From NCBI RefSeq assembly GCF_905171765.1, contig NC_053392.1, positions 339,729,010 through 339,793,009 of the forward strand: a stretch of DNA of 64,000 nt, given 5' to 3'. The first letter of the stretch is position 1. Every line of letters starts with the position of its first letter. Shown one piece after another: positions 1 through 11,467 of this stretch. The position numbers were made by a program, and so were the translations under genes. Under the pieces are notes generated by a model that saw nothing but the letters and a program-made list of their open reading frames with translations, made no database searches and was not told the DNA's origin. The stretch is from Bufo bufo. Taxonomy: Eukaryota > Chordata > Amphibia > Anura > Bufonidae.

Positions 1-2730
1 TTGGCGAAAGCTTTACATCCACGTATTCCGCTCACACATATACCCTCTTTGAACGTAGGCTCGAGGGGTCAGATTCATGCACCGCTTGAAATTGCTAGTG
101 AGTTCCGGTCATATTACTCAGACCTATACAATTTAGATCACACACATACATCCGGCCCGAGATCGTCATCCCAAAGCATACAAAATTATCTATCCCAATT
201 TGGCCCCCCGAATTTACCGAATGATGCATCTACTGGTATGGAGGAGGATTTTTCTTCATCAGAGCTCTTGCATGTCATTAAGGACCTCAAAAATGGGAAG
301 AGCCCCGGCCCTGATGGGTTATCTGCACGTTTCTATAAATTCTTCACAGAGGATCTGGCCCCCATTCTCCTAGATGCATTTAATTCTATATCAGCCACAA
401 GCCCCTTTCCATCTCAAACCTTACAGGCCCATATTACAGTCATCCCCAAACCAGACAAGGACCATTCCCTTTGCTCCAATTATAGGCCCATTTCCCTTCT
501 TAATATCGACCTGAAATTATTTGCTAAAATTCTGGCCTTAAGATTGCATCCCCACATACCAAAATGTACCCATAGAGAACAAGTGGGATTTGTCCCAGGA
601 CGAGAGGCCCGTGACAACACCATCAAATCCATAAGCCTGATATCTAAAGCTAAACAACTAAAGATTCCCATGTGCCTTCTTTCAGTAGATGCGGAGAAGG
701 CATTCGACAGGGTCAGTTGGCACTTCCTAGAAAGGACCCTGATTCATATTGGGATTGGTCCTAAGATGATAAATAGAATCATGGCCTTGTATTCTGGCCC
801 TACCGCGCGGGTTCGTGTCAATGGTGTCCTGTCGGATTCCTTCCCTATCTCAAATGGAACGCGGCAGGGATGTCCTCTCTCTCCGTTTCTTTATATTCTT
901 GTTATGGAATCTCTAGCGAACGCCTTGAGAGCCAATGACGCAATTAAAGGCCTTCACATTGGCAATATAGAACATAAACTATCACTGTTTGCAGACGATC
1001 TCTTGATGTACTTAACAAACCCTAGAATCGGCCTTCCCTCAGTACTAAAGGAATTTCAGATTTTTGGGAAATTATCCAACTTCAAGGTCAATGTCCAGAA
1101 GTCTGAACTTTTAAATATTTCTCTCCCTCCTCGAGATGTCACTGCACTCAGAGATTCATTCGCTTTTAAATGGGCCTCAAGTAAGCTTAAACACCTGGGA
1201 ACTTACATCTCTTCTGACACTTCCCACTTGTTTAAACTCAACTTCCTCCCTATACTCCACACCATTGAAAATAACTTACAAACTTGGTCAGCTTTAAATG
1301 TTTCATGGTTTGGCAGAATAAACACCTTAAAAATGGACGTTCTACCCAGACTTCTTTATTTATTCCAGACAATCCCCTGTCGGATCCCAGCCTCTTACTT
1401 CACACGTTTAAAGAAACTCACTTCTCGTTTTATATGGGGTAGATCCAAAGCCAGGTTGAGTTACAATCTTATGATCAAGTCCAAGGAACACGGAGGCACA
1501 GGCTTGCCTAACTTCCTATCATACTACAGAGCAGCGGTCGCCAACTGCGTGATTGACCTTACCCATAATCTTGAGGGAAAACTTTGGGTGGAATTAGAAC
1601 ACACTCTAGCCCCTGGTCTTATCCCAGGCGTTTTCTGGTATCCGACAAGTACACTGACTCAAATGCCCATTCAAAGTTTATCACCTTTTCTATCTTCTCT
1701 AGTACACATTTGGATCAGGTTCGCCTCTACAACTCGAATGGTTACGATCCCTGGCCCCCTCACAAACATATCTGGTCATCCGTTGATGCCAGCCGCACTG
1801 TTAGCTCTACCAGCCCTCAGCTTACATGCCAAACCCCAGATTAGAGTCAAAGATATATACTCAGTCAGAGGGTTGAAAGATCTTAAAGACCTAGGCCATA
1901 TTATACCTGACTCACCAGGGCGATGGTTTCATTACCTACAATTACGCAGTTTCACTGGATCTCTGGCACCCGGTATGCAACTTCAATCCTCAGTGACTGA
2001 TTTTGAGAAACTATGCCTAGCTTCCTCTGCTCCTGGACATTCTATATCTCTTATATATGCCATTCTGAACTCGGGAGAGATCGGGGATGACACAGAAGAG
2101 TTCCCTTCCCCAACTAAGAAAATTATGCTTTCATGGGAATCCGAGATGGGATATCCTCTCACATCTGATCAATGGAAAAGATCTCTCCTTTTCACCCATA
2201 AATCTTCAATTTCCTGCAGGATTCAGGAACTTAATTATAAGATTTGGTCTAGATGGTATAGGACCCCGGTTAAACTTAACCAGTTTTATCCTTTGGTTCC
2301 AGACACGTGTTGGAGGTGTTCGAAAGATAGAGGCACTATGCTACACATCTGGTGGGAGTGTACGGGAGTAGCGACACTATGGAATGACATCTTCAAGCTA
2401 CATGAATATTTGTACAAAATCCATATCCCTATGTCGCCCCAGATAGCTCTCCTTTCAGTTTACCCGGGCAGAATTAGGATAGTCAAGAAGGGCATTCTTA
2501 GATTTTTTGTTATAGCAATGCGTCAAATAATTCCCAGAGCGTGGAGATCACCAGATAGTCCCCTTAGGATCACTTGGGTTAATGCTTTGGACTCTCTAGC
2601 ACGTCTAGAGGAGCTGGGAGCCGAAGATCAAGGTCTTGGAGTCGCTCACTCTAAACAATGGGAAGCCTGGTACCAGTTCCGCGCATCAGAAGGTTTCTCG
2701 GGTTGGTTGTCCTCAGGATCTACCACTTAA
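1..2730 (+). CDS. LINE ORF2 (L1/Tx1 type), 5' part outside window
   Basis: An uninterrupted reading frame enters at base 1 and runs 909 codons to a stop at 2728-2730. Seen: reverse transcriptase blocks in order, NGKSPGPDG near residue 98, VIPKPDKD and NYRPISLLN, the first catalytic aspartate in VDAEKAFD (D230), GTRQGCPLSP, and the active-site box FADD (residues 330-333), followed by a HLGTYIS block. Near the C-terminus is a C-X2-C-X8-H-X4-C knuckle (C770, C773, H782, C787), as in L1/Tx1 ORF2 proteins. Known of the family: ORF2 carries an N-terminal endonuclease and copies its own RNA at the nicked target. That endonuclease lies left of the window, so base 1 is not a start codon. The absence of stops suggests a young copy. 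Clade (L1 versus Tx1) is not settled. Confidence 0.93.
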   Translation: MAKALHPRIPLTHIPSLNVGSRGQIHAPLEIASEFRSYYSDLYNLDHTHTSGPRSSSQSIQNYLSQFGPPNLPNDASTGMEEDFSSSELLHVIKDLKNGKSPGPDGLSARFYKFFTEDLAPILLDAFNSISATSPFPSQTLQAHITVIPKPDKDHSLCSNYRPISLLNIDLKLFAKILALRLHPHIPKCTHREQVGFVPGREARDNTIKSISLISKAKQLKIPMCLLSVDAEKAFDRVSWHFLERTLIHIGIGPKMINRIMALYSGPTARVRVNGVLSDSFPISNGTRQGCPLSPFLYILVMESLANALRANDAIKGLHIGNIEHKLSLFADDLLMYLTNPRIGLPSVLKEFQIFGKLSNFKVNVQKSELLNISLPPRDVTALRDSFAFKWASSKLKHLGTYISSDTSHLFKLNFLPILHTIENNLQTWSALNVSWFGRINTLKMDVLPRLLYLFQTIPCRIPASYFTRLKKLTSRFIWGRSKARLSYNLMIKSKEHGGTGLPNFLSYYRAAVANCVIDLTHNLEGKLWVELEHTLAPGLIPGVFWYPTSTLTQMPIQSLSPFLSSLVHIWIRFASTTRMVTIPGPLTNISGHPLMPAALLALPALSLHAKPQIRVKDIYSVRGLKDLKDLGHIIPDSPGRWFHYLQLRSFTGSLAPGMQLQSSVTDFEKLCLASSAPGHSISLIYAILNSGEIGDDTEEFPSPTKKIMLSWESEMGYPLTSDQWKRSLLFTHKSSISCRIQELNYKIWSRWYRTPVKLNQFYPLVPDTCWRCSKDRGTMLHIWWECTGVATLWNDIFKLHEYLYKIHIPMSPQIALLSVYPGRIRIVKKGILRFFVIAMRQIIPRAWRSPDSPLRITWVNALDSLARLEELGAEDQGLGVAHSKQWEAWYQFRASEGFSGWLSSGSTT

Positions 2731-3010
2731 AATATTCTATCCAGTCTGACTGCAATCATAGCTTATATAGACTGCCAATTCAATCTCATTCCCCCCCCTC
2801 CCTCCTTACCCCTCCCCCCGGATCCCTTGTCTTGTCTCCCCCTGTTCTACCTCGTCCGTCTAATATTGATGTTTGATGACTCCTTTTTCTTTGTACTGAC
2901 TTGATATGTACTATTGTAATACCCACAAAATACATATACTCAAATGTAACTAGCTCATACTGCATGTTTTCAAATGTATATGGTTTTCAATAAAAACAAA
3001 TTGAACCACA
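2731..3010 (+). mobile_element. LINE 3' UTR and tail
   Basis: This stretch follows the ORF2 stop. It is pyrimidine-rich at first, then AT-rich, and has an AATAAA at 2989-2994. The element probably ends a few bases later, around 3001-3013. No long poly(A) tail is visible, and the target duplication cannot be tested because the 5' end is outside the window. Confidence 0.7.
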
Positions 3011-4750
3011 AAAGGGGTTATCCGAGACTAACAAATGCCACCCATATGCCCGGGCCCCTCACACTGAATCCACTTACCTGTCGCGCCGCCACAGCTGCTT
3101 CTCCTCGTGCGCGGATGAAAACATCCAGTGTCGGGGGGTAGCAGCCAATGGCAGTTGCTGACGGGGATGAGCCTCCCTAGCGTCACCTGCACATTGCACA
3201 CAGTCAGGTCATAGTGCGTGCAGGACAATGAAGCACGGGCCTGCAGAAGAATATGGGAGCAGTGTGTACAGCCAGTACTAGCAGCACTACACTCACTGCT
3301 CCCCCTGAACGGAAGTGCTCACTAGAATTTGACTACTAGAAGACGTACTACCATTTTTGCCCCGCTTTTTTTTTGGGGGGGGGGGGGGGGGGGGGTGCAG
3401 AGGGTGTCAATTCTCTCTGTATACTGCTTGGTTGACACAGTCACTATTGACCATGGCATCTAAGGGGTTAAATTTTGCCGCCCGGAGCTGTTAGGAGCAT
3501 GGATGGCACAGGAGCTTGGATGGCACAGTCACTATTGACCATGGCATCTAAGGGGTTAAATTTTGCCGCCCGGGGCTGTTAGGAGAATGGCTCTCAAGAG
3601 AGCCCTGTGCAGCGCTTACACTGGGCCCAGCCTAGGGCGCATTGGTGGTCGCTAAGGGGGGTTAATGAACAGGTTACAAGCTATACCAAATCTTTTCCCA
3701 TAAAACTATATAAAACAAGCTGCTCAGCTCCTCCTGCTCCATAACATGCTGCCCGCAGACTGCACTGCAGTTCCCTTTAAGAGCCTAGTTTGACTTGGCC
3801 ACGGTTATACTAACTTGCGGTGGCCAAATCTGTAACAAAGGACAGTGAAGACCAACTCATGATGGAATGTGAGTGGGAGGGAAGGCAATTTTAGATTTGG
3901 CACCCTACTGTAATGAGCAAAGATAGAATAATGGCTCAAAACAAGGACCACGGAGGAATCCAGACTGCAAAGGAAAGAGTTCAAACTGGCATGAAGCACC
4001 GCACTTCTGTCAAGCCTTCAACACACAGCGAGGCCCCGGCTAAATAGAGGAGGTGAACACCAGGCACAAGGAGAGCATAAAGGCAAACCTAGCACACAAC
4101 TGCCACCTTCACTTCACAATACACACGTGGGCATGTTCACATGGCAGAGCTGAAAATCAGCTCCATATATCTGAAAGGGACAAAAATGTCTGCACTAAAT
4201 CTGCCGCATCTGAATACACTGCCCCGGTCAACTGTAAGGGTATTATTACATGACGGATTTTGAAAAAGTGCTGTTTTGGTGCAGTTTTGGGCACATTTTC
4301 TCAGCTTCCCTTTCAATTTGAAGAGTCAATGCTGATTCCGCCCGAAGATAGAAGCAGCATGCGCTTTTTTTTTAACACACTTTTTTCCCCAGAGTGGAAA
4401 AAAGTACATTCTGCCATTCATGGAAACGACTGGTAGGCTTTTTTGAGGGATTTTATTCCATGCACTAAAAATGCATGGAAAAACGGCGCAAAAAAAAAAA
4501 AAAGTTAACAGCCCTAAGGGTGCCTGCACATCTGTACCAAAACCGCACAAGTTTATTATGTTTTTTAGTGTGGATTTTCATGCGGTTTTTCGGTTTATGT
4601 TAACAACCCCATTGAAGTCTATGGGGGAAAACCCCTCTACAGAAGGTGCAGAATCACACAAATAATTGACATGCTGCAAATTTTAAAATCTGCGGGTAAA
4701 TTTCAGCACCTAAGGAAAAAAAGCTAATCTAATACACTTGGCTGGTACTG
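3011..4750. other. No gene seen; repeat fragments, 88-bp duplication, poly-G run
   Basis: No convincing coding region. The stretch holds a direct duplication with an 88-bp period (about 3436-3510 and 3524-3598, two near-identical copies around GACCATGGCATCTAAGGGG). It also has a 9-T run joined to a 21-G run (3366-3395). Confidence 0.6.
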
Positions 4751-4752
4751 TA

Positions 4753-4955
4753 TTAGGCCTCATGCAGGCGACAGTCCGCAAATTGCGGATCTGCAAAACA
4801 GATAGCGGCCGTGTGCGTTCTGCATTTTGCGGAATGGAACAACCGGCCCACAATAGAGCAGTCCTAGGCTTGTCCGTGAAACGGACAAGAATAGGACATG
4901 TTCTATTTTTTTTTTTGCGGGGCCATGGAACGGATGTGCAGATGCCATAATGCTC
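4753..4955. mobile_element. Foldback MITE fragment
   Basis: The left end TAGGCCTCATGCAG and internal blocks (TTGCGGATCTGCAAAAC, GAATAGGACATGTTCTAT) match other copies in this window. The right terminus is missing, so this is a truncated copy. Confidence 0.6.
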
Positions 4956-5283
4956 CATCTGCTAAAGGTGGCAATTCCGATAAAAAAACACTATATTTAT
5001 TGAAATGCAACTTCTTGTAGGTTCTTCAAAAGGTAGTGTACTAGTGTCTTCCTCCAGCTGAAGCTACAGAGCTCTCGATGGCTCGAGTCACTTTGGGTAG
5101 CAAAGCAGCGCTGCCTCTGGGAATTTGCAGAATACAAGTGATAGCCACGTGGAAATACCCACAGCAGTAAAAATCCAAAATGGATACCAGGATTCATGGA
5201 ATCTATTCTAAGTTATTTTAACTTATTTTGTACAATATTAGAACTTTCTTGATCCAGGTAAAGAATTCCAGGAACAAGGCTTA

Positions 5284-5621
5284 GGCTTCATGCACAAAGC
5301 CGTATGTATTTTGCATTCCGCAAACAACAGATCCACGAAATACTGATACTGGCCGTATCCATCCCGCAATTTCCCATTGTCTAAATACCTATTCATGTCC
5401 GTAAAACTGACAAGAATGAGGAAAAAAATATGGGTGTGCACATGAGGCCATGTCCGTCCTGCAAAGAAGGAGAACATGTCCTATTTTTGTCCGTTTTTGT
5501 GGACAAGAATAGGCATTTTGACAATGAGGGCAGCAGAAATTGCGGGAAACGACCGATATCCATATCCTGTGGACCCGCAGTTAGCAAACCGCAACATACA
5601 TATGATCGTGTGCATGTGACC
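5284..5621. mobile_element. Foldback MITE with TTA target duplication
   Basis: Inverted ends GGCTTCATGCACA / TGTGCATGTGACC are flanked on both sides by TTA (5281-5283 and 5622-5624). A 3-bp TWA duplication is characteristic of PIF/Harbinger-type transposons; that assignment is inference because no transposase is present. Confidence 0.7.
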
Positions 5622-6448
5622 TTAGCCAGTATAAAATGGGAAGGGTACGTTACTGGTTCAGGGGCCGTGGTCTCACGTTGGCATTACCGCACCAAACACG
5701 TCATAAGTCAATCCTGTCAAATTGTTTTACTGCTACCCAATTCTAAAATGTATTTCAAAGCTCCATGTATGGTATCACTTTGCAAATCCATTATGGAAAA
5801 TATGATCCTTTCAATTCCGCCTAAAAAAATGTAACACACGACAAGAGATGGAACTAATTAAGTTCATGAAATGATTCTGGTCATGCACAATATCGGCGGA
5901 TTTCCCCCCCCCAAGTCTCAGAAGTCCGTATAAAAGGCAGCATTCATCTGAAAACGATCCATTTGGAGAATAAAAAACAAGCAGATGCTTAAAAGCCATG
6001 ATGTAATACAGGCACGATCCTCTCAATAACGAGAGAGACTTCAGAGACTTCACAAGACTCACTAGATGAAGAGTTCCTTGATCCTTCATTGGAATGGTCA
6101 CTCGGAATCGCGGTAAAATTACAGTCCGACAGAGCAAAACCGAATTAGTCTAAGTATTTTAAATCTTCAAGTCACCAATTATTTTGCGTGTGAGTAGGCG
6201 CGGGATCTCAGCGCTAGACCAAAGGGTCTAACGCTGTCAATATAAAGGCAGGGGGCGTCATTGCTGGAACGGCACTCGAATACTTCATTTGCATATTTTT
6301 ACTAATTAATTCTTCTCCTCCACCGGACAACCGACAGCAGAAAAAAAGGTATAATTTTTGTCAGCGTCATCAACCTTACCAGGCTATGTGTTTCATGGTG
6401 CTGTAGAAGTATTAGGAGTTCACGGCATAGACCAGCAGATGTCAGTTA

Positions 6449-7893
6449 GGGTACTTTCACACTAGCGTTAGAGGAATCCGGAACTGCCTGCCGGATCCGT
6501 AAATCTGTGTGCAAATTGTGCATTTGTTTCCGGATCTGTCTGACAAATGCATTGAAATACTGGATCCGTCTGTCCGGTGTCATCCGGAAAAACGGATCCG
6601 GTATTTATTTTTTCCCATTTTTAAAGGTCAACGCATGCACAGACCGGGAAACCGGATCCATTTTTCCGGAACACTTGGTACCGGATCCGGCATTAATACA
6701 TTTCAATGGAAATTAATGCTAGCTCCGGCATGTGTTCCGGAATTTTGGCCAGAGAAAATACAGCAGCATGCTGCTGTATTTTCTCCGCCAAATACCATAA
6801 GGCTGGTTTCACACGGACGTTGCGGAAAAAGATGCGGGTGTGTTGCGGGAACATGCACGATTTTTCAGCACGAGTGCAAAACATTGTAATGCGTTTTGCA
6901 CGCGCGTGAGAAAAATCGGCATGTTTGGTACCCAAACCCGAACTTCTTCACAGAAGTTCAGGTTTGGGTTAGGTGTTGTGTAGATTGTATTATTTTCCCT
7001 TATAACATGGTTATAAGGGGAAATAATAGCATTCTGAATACAGAATGCATAGTAAAATAGGGCTGGAGGGGTTAAAATAAAATTAAAATAAATTTAACTC
7101 ACCTTAATCCACTTGTTCGCGCAGCCGCCATCTTTTCTGTCTTCTTCTCTGAGGAATAGGACCATTGATGACGTCACTGCGCTCATCACATGGTCCATCA
7201 CATGATCTTTCACCATGGTGATGGATCATTTGACGGACCATATGATGAGCGCAGTGACGTCACCACAGGTCCTTTTCCTACTGCACAGCAAAGAAGGAGA
7301 CAGAAGAGATGCCGGGCTGCGCGATCAAGTGGATTAAGGAGAGTTAAATTTATTTTTATTTTTTTAACCCCTCCAGCCCTATTGTACTATGCATTCTGTA
7401 TTAAGAATGCTATTATTTTCCCTTATAACCATGTTATAAGGGAAAATAATAAAGATCGGGTGCCCATCCCATTAGTCTCCTAGCAATAGTGCGTGAAAAT
7501 CGCACCGCATCCGCACTTGCTTGCGATTTTTACGCAGCCCCATTCATTTCCATGGAGCTTGCGTTGCGTGAAAAACACACAATATATAACATGCTGCGAT
7601 TTTCACGCAACGCACAGGTGATGCGTGAAAATCACCGCTCATGTGCACAGTCCCATAGAAGTGAATGGGTCCGGATTCAGTGCGGGTGCAATGCGTTCAC
7701 CTCACGCATAGCACCCGCGCGGAAATCCCGCCCGTGTGAAAGGGGCCTTAAAGTGACATCCTGATGCATACTGAACAGATTGCTTTCCATTCAGAATGCA
7801 TTAGGACAAAACTGAAGCGTTTTTTTTCCCGGTATTGAGCCCCTAGGACGGAACTCAATACCGGAAAACTTTAACGCTAGTGTGAAAGTACCC
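6449..7893. mobile_element. Composite MITE (outer element)
   Basis: Ends GGGTACTTTCACACTAGCG and its complement are flanked by TTA at 6446-6448 and 7894-7896. The interior is split by a second foldback at 6801-7747, so this outer copy is the older one. Confidence 0.8.
6801..7747. mobile_element. 947-bp foldback nested in the outer MITE
   Basis: Ends GGCTGGTTTCACACGG / CCCGTGTGAAAGGGGCC. Long inverted arms include the pair around 6983-7025 and 7395-7450 (CCCTTATAAC...TTATAAGGG) and a central CGCTCATCACATGGTC palindrome. The same family recurs at 29258-29830. Confidence 0.75.
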
Positions 7894-8158
7894 TTATCCT
7901 TGTAAATTTATACAGGACAAAAACCACCTCATGTCTATGCTGATGCGCTGTGAAGACCATATTCAGGATTAGCATAAAAAACATCAATGGAACCAGTATA
8001 TAAAATATCAACAAACACTAAACAGATGGATACATTGTATATAAACATTTCTAAAACAGATTGTGCCTCTCACCACCTAGTTACCAGTTATTTTACCCTT
8101 TCTATGCACACAAGAAAATTAGGATTCCTACCAGAGGGGGGGGGGGGAATAAATATAA

Positions 8159-8424
8159 GGGCTCTTTCACATCAGCGTTACGGATTTCTGTTGTTCTGCA
8201 GAGCAGTGAATACAGTGTGCGTGCCAGATTCGGCACATAACTGACCCGAAAGAAGCCAATGGATCACATTTACTACAATGGGATCTGTTCGGTTTCCATC
8301 TGAGAGAACGCTTTCTTAGTGGAGAAGAAAAAAAAAAGTCCTGCACGCAGGACTTTTCTCTCCACTGTTTTTCACGAAATTTGTGATAGAAGCCTCGAAC
8401 GGAGCATCAGATGTGAACTTGCCC
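8159..8424. mobile_element. Foldback MITE, TAA duplication
   Basis: Ends GGGCTCTTTCACATC / GATGTGAACTTGCCC, flanked by TAA at 8156-8158 and 8425-8427. A small internal hairpin (AGTCCTGCACGCAGGACTT) is at 8337-8356. Confidence 0.65.
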
Positions 8425-8842
8425 TAAAAAGACTATTGCAATGGGACTTCAAAGCCCAGTTTTAAGTCAAAACGGAGACCAATACTCTTTCAGTTCTTTT
8501 TTGAGGATGTCAAAAAGGTAAAATGCTACATAACTGATCATTAAAGCGGCCCTCCAGGTCAAGGAAAAAACTAACGTTAGGCTGCGTGCACATGACCGTA
8601 TCGGTTTTGCAGTTACGTATACCAGCTGGGTGCATTCCGAAATGTTATCACTCCCATCAGTATAGAAATGCCTACTCTTGTCCACAAAATGGAGAAGAAC
8701 ATTATCGATCTTCTGTCCCCATACTAAAGGTAACTGCCACATGTAAATATGGGTAACAAGCGCATCTTCCCATTAAAAGGGGCCTTCATTTCACTGCATT
8801 CTTTGATAGGTAATACCAACATTATACAGTAGATTACGAGAA

Positions 8843-9154
8843 GGCCTCATGCAAAATACGGATGTGGTCCGTCCGCATGCCGCATTCTGTTGTGGACTGA
8901 TTGACTTCCATGGGTCTTCACTTTGCGGACAAGTATAGGACATGTTCTATCTTTAGCGGAAAGCACACAGAAGTGATCCACGTGCTTTCCGCAAAAGATA
9001 GAACATGTCGTAAATTTGTCTGCATAGTGCAGACCGTGGATCCATTGAATTCAATAGGCTCATAACAAAATGCGGCATGCACATGGACCACATCCGTATT
9101 TTGCACATTTGTGCTTGTGGACAACAAAACTGACACGGTCGTGTGCATGAGGCC
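8843..9154. mobile_element. Foldback MITE
   Basis: Ends GGCCTCATGCA / TGCATGAGGCC with an internal inverted pair ACATGTTCTATCTTT / AAAAGATAGAACATGT. The right flank is TAA, the left flank GAA. Confidence 0.7.
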
Positions 9155-9203
9155 TAAATGTGTAAAGAAATACCAAGAGATAACCATTCAAAAATCCTTC
9201 TGA

Positions 9204-9671
9204 GGGAGCATTCACACGACCGTGTTGGTTTTGCGGTCTGCAAATCACGGATCAGTGTGTTCCGTATGTCTTCAGTTATCTTTCCGTTTCATAAGTCTGT
9301 ATAATACGGACGTGGTGCTTCCGTGTGTCATCCGTTTTTCACAGTCCGCAAAAAACTGAAATGGGACTGAAATGGGGTTTCCTAGAATGTTTTCAGTCCA
9401 GGGGTCCGCAAAAAACGGATGACATATGGATGCATTTCTGTGTGCTATCCGTTTTTTACGGACCCGATGACTTTCTATGCGGCCAAGTATAGGACATGTT
9501 CTAAAATAAAAGGAACGGACACACGGAACAGACAGCACACGGATGACAATGAAAGGCATTATACAATTTTTGCGGACCCACAGAAATGAATGGGTCTGTA
9601 CATTGTCCGCAAAAATTGTGGAACGGACGCGAACGGGCACGGAGGAAAAACACGGTCGTGTGAATGCTCCC
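9204..9671. mobile_element. Foldback MITE, 468 bp
   Basis: Inverted ends GGGAGCATTCACACGACCG / CGGTCGTGTGAATGCTCCC are intact over about 19 bp. The right flank is TAA, the left TGA. No coding content. Confidence 0.75.
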
Positions 9672-9897
9672 TAATGGTTCAGGTGAACTTATGGGGAAGT
9701 GTAGCATCATTAACTAAGATACATTATTGCAGAGTAAAATATTTATTTTAAGGCTACTTTCACACTAGCGGCAGGACGGATCCGACAGGCTGTTCACCCT
9801 GTCGGATCCGTCCTGCCGCCGCTCCGTCCCCATTGACTATAATGGGGACGGGGGCGGAGCTCCAGCGTAGCATGGCAGTGCGCGGTGAGAGGCCGCC

Positions 9898-10702
9898 GGG
9901 CTCTTTCACACTTGCGTTGTTGTGTTCCGGCATAGAGCCCCGGATTGCCGCAAAAATTGTATAATGCCTTTCATTGTCATCCGTGTGCTGTCGGTTCCGT
10001 GTGTCCGTTCCTTTTATCCGTCCGGAAAAACACAAGTGAACTGAAAGCATTTGAAGACGTCTTCAAAATGCGTTGTTACTATGGCAGCCAGGACGCTATT
10101 AAAGTCCTGGTTGCCATAGTAGTAGTGGGGAGCAGTATACTTACCGTCCGTGCGGCTCCCGGGGCGCTCCAGAATGACGTCAGTGCGCCCCATGCGCATG
10201 GATCACATGATCCACGCGATCACGTCATCCATGCGTGTGGGGCGCCCTGACGTCACTCTGGAGCGCCCGGGAGCCGCACGGACGGCAAGTATACTGCTCC
10301 CCCGCTCCCCACTACACTTTACCATGGCTGCCAGGACTTTAGCGTCCCGGCAGCCATGGTAACCATTCAGAAAAAGCTAAACTTCAGATCCGGCAATGCG
10401 CCGAAATGACGTTTAGCTTAAGGCCGGATCCGGATTAATGTCTTTCAATGGGCATTAATTCCGGATCCGGCCTTGCGGCAAGCGTTCAGGATTTTTGGCC
10501 GGAGCAAAAAGCGCAGCATGCTGCGGTATTTTCTCCGGCCAAAAAACGTTCCGGTCCGGAACTGAAGACATCCTGATGCATCCTGAACGGATTTCTCTCC
10601 ATTCAGAATGCATTAGGATAAAACTGATCAGGATTCTTCCGGCATAGAGCCCCGACGACGGAACTCTATGCCGGAAGAAAAGAACACAAGTGTGAAAGAG
10701 CC
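9898..10702. mobile_element. 805-bp foldback (family also inserted in the DIRS element)
   Basis: Ends GGGCTCTTTCACACTTGCG / CAAGTGTGAAAGAGCC. The interior carries long inverted blocks (ATGGCAGCCAGGAC, GTCCGTGCGGCTCCCGG, ATGACGTCA) that recur in the same order in the copy at 34139-34883. Confidence 0.72.
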
Positions 10703-10705
10703 TAA

Positions 10706-11231
10706 GGCTACTTTCACACTTGCGTTGTTCTTTTCCGGCATAGAGTTCCGTCACAGGGCCTCTATACCGGAAAAGAACTGATCAGTTTTATCCCCATGCA
10801 TTCTGAATGGAGAGTAATCCGTTCAGTTTGCATCAGGATGTCTTCAGTTCAGTCATTATGACTGATCAGGCAAAAGAGAAAACCGTAGCATGCTACGGTT
10901 TTATCTCCGGCGAAAAAACGGAAGACTTGCCTGAATGCCGGATCAGTAATTTTTTTCCATAGGAATGTATTAGTGCCGATCCGGCATTCAAAATACCAGA
11001 ATGCCGGATCCGTCCTTCCAGTCTGCGCATGAGCAGACCTTTAAAAATGAGAAATAAATAAATAAATACCGGATCCGTTTTGCCTGATGACACCGGAAAA
11101 ACGGATCCGGTATTGCAATGCATTTTTTCTGACTGATCAGGCATTCAAAAAAATGCCTGATCAGTCAGAAAAAATGACATGCGTTTGCATACAGTTTGCC
11201 GGAATCAAACAACGCAAGTGTGAAAGTACCC
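10706..11231. mobile_element. 526-bp foldback MITE, TAA duplication
   Basis: Ends GGCTACTTTCACACTTGCG / CGCAAGTGTGAAAGTACCC, flanked by TAA at 10703-10705 and 11232-11234. It sits directly against the right end of the preceding foldback. Confidence 0.72.
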
Positions 11232-11467
11232 TAAAAAGTCGGACATGCAGTACTTTTAGTCCGACTGCCACTCCGTCCCCATTGACTATAATAGGGACGG
11301 GGGGCCTCGCCATGCACTGCCGTGCTGCGTCGGAGCTCCGCCCCCGTCCCTATTATAGTCAATGGGGACGGAGCTGCAGTCCGACGGCACGCCGAAATAG
11401 CGGCAGGACGGATCCGACAGGGTGAACAGCCTGCCGAATCCGTCCTGCCGCTAGTGTGAAAGTAGCC

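Larger units (their letters stand above)
9752..11467. mobile_element. Outer MITE split by two further MITEs
   Basis: Outer ends GGCTACTTTCACACTAGCG / CGCTAGTGTGAAAGTAGCC enclose two more complete foldbacks (9898-10702 and 10706-11231). The outer element's own halves (9752-9897 and 11235-11467) pair through GGCAGGACGGATCCGACAG. Confidence 0.75.

Noticed and set aside
1584..2371. Additional plus-strand ORFs of 86 and 94 residues
   Set aside because: Out-of-frame shadows of the LINE ORF2.
9945..10362. GC-rich stretch with ATGACGTCA as a promoter
   Set aside because: The same words occur in inverted orientation as part of the MITE arms and again in the copy at 34139-34883, so they belong to the transposon rather than to a gene promoter.
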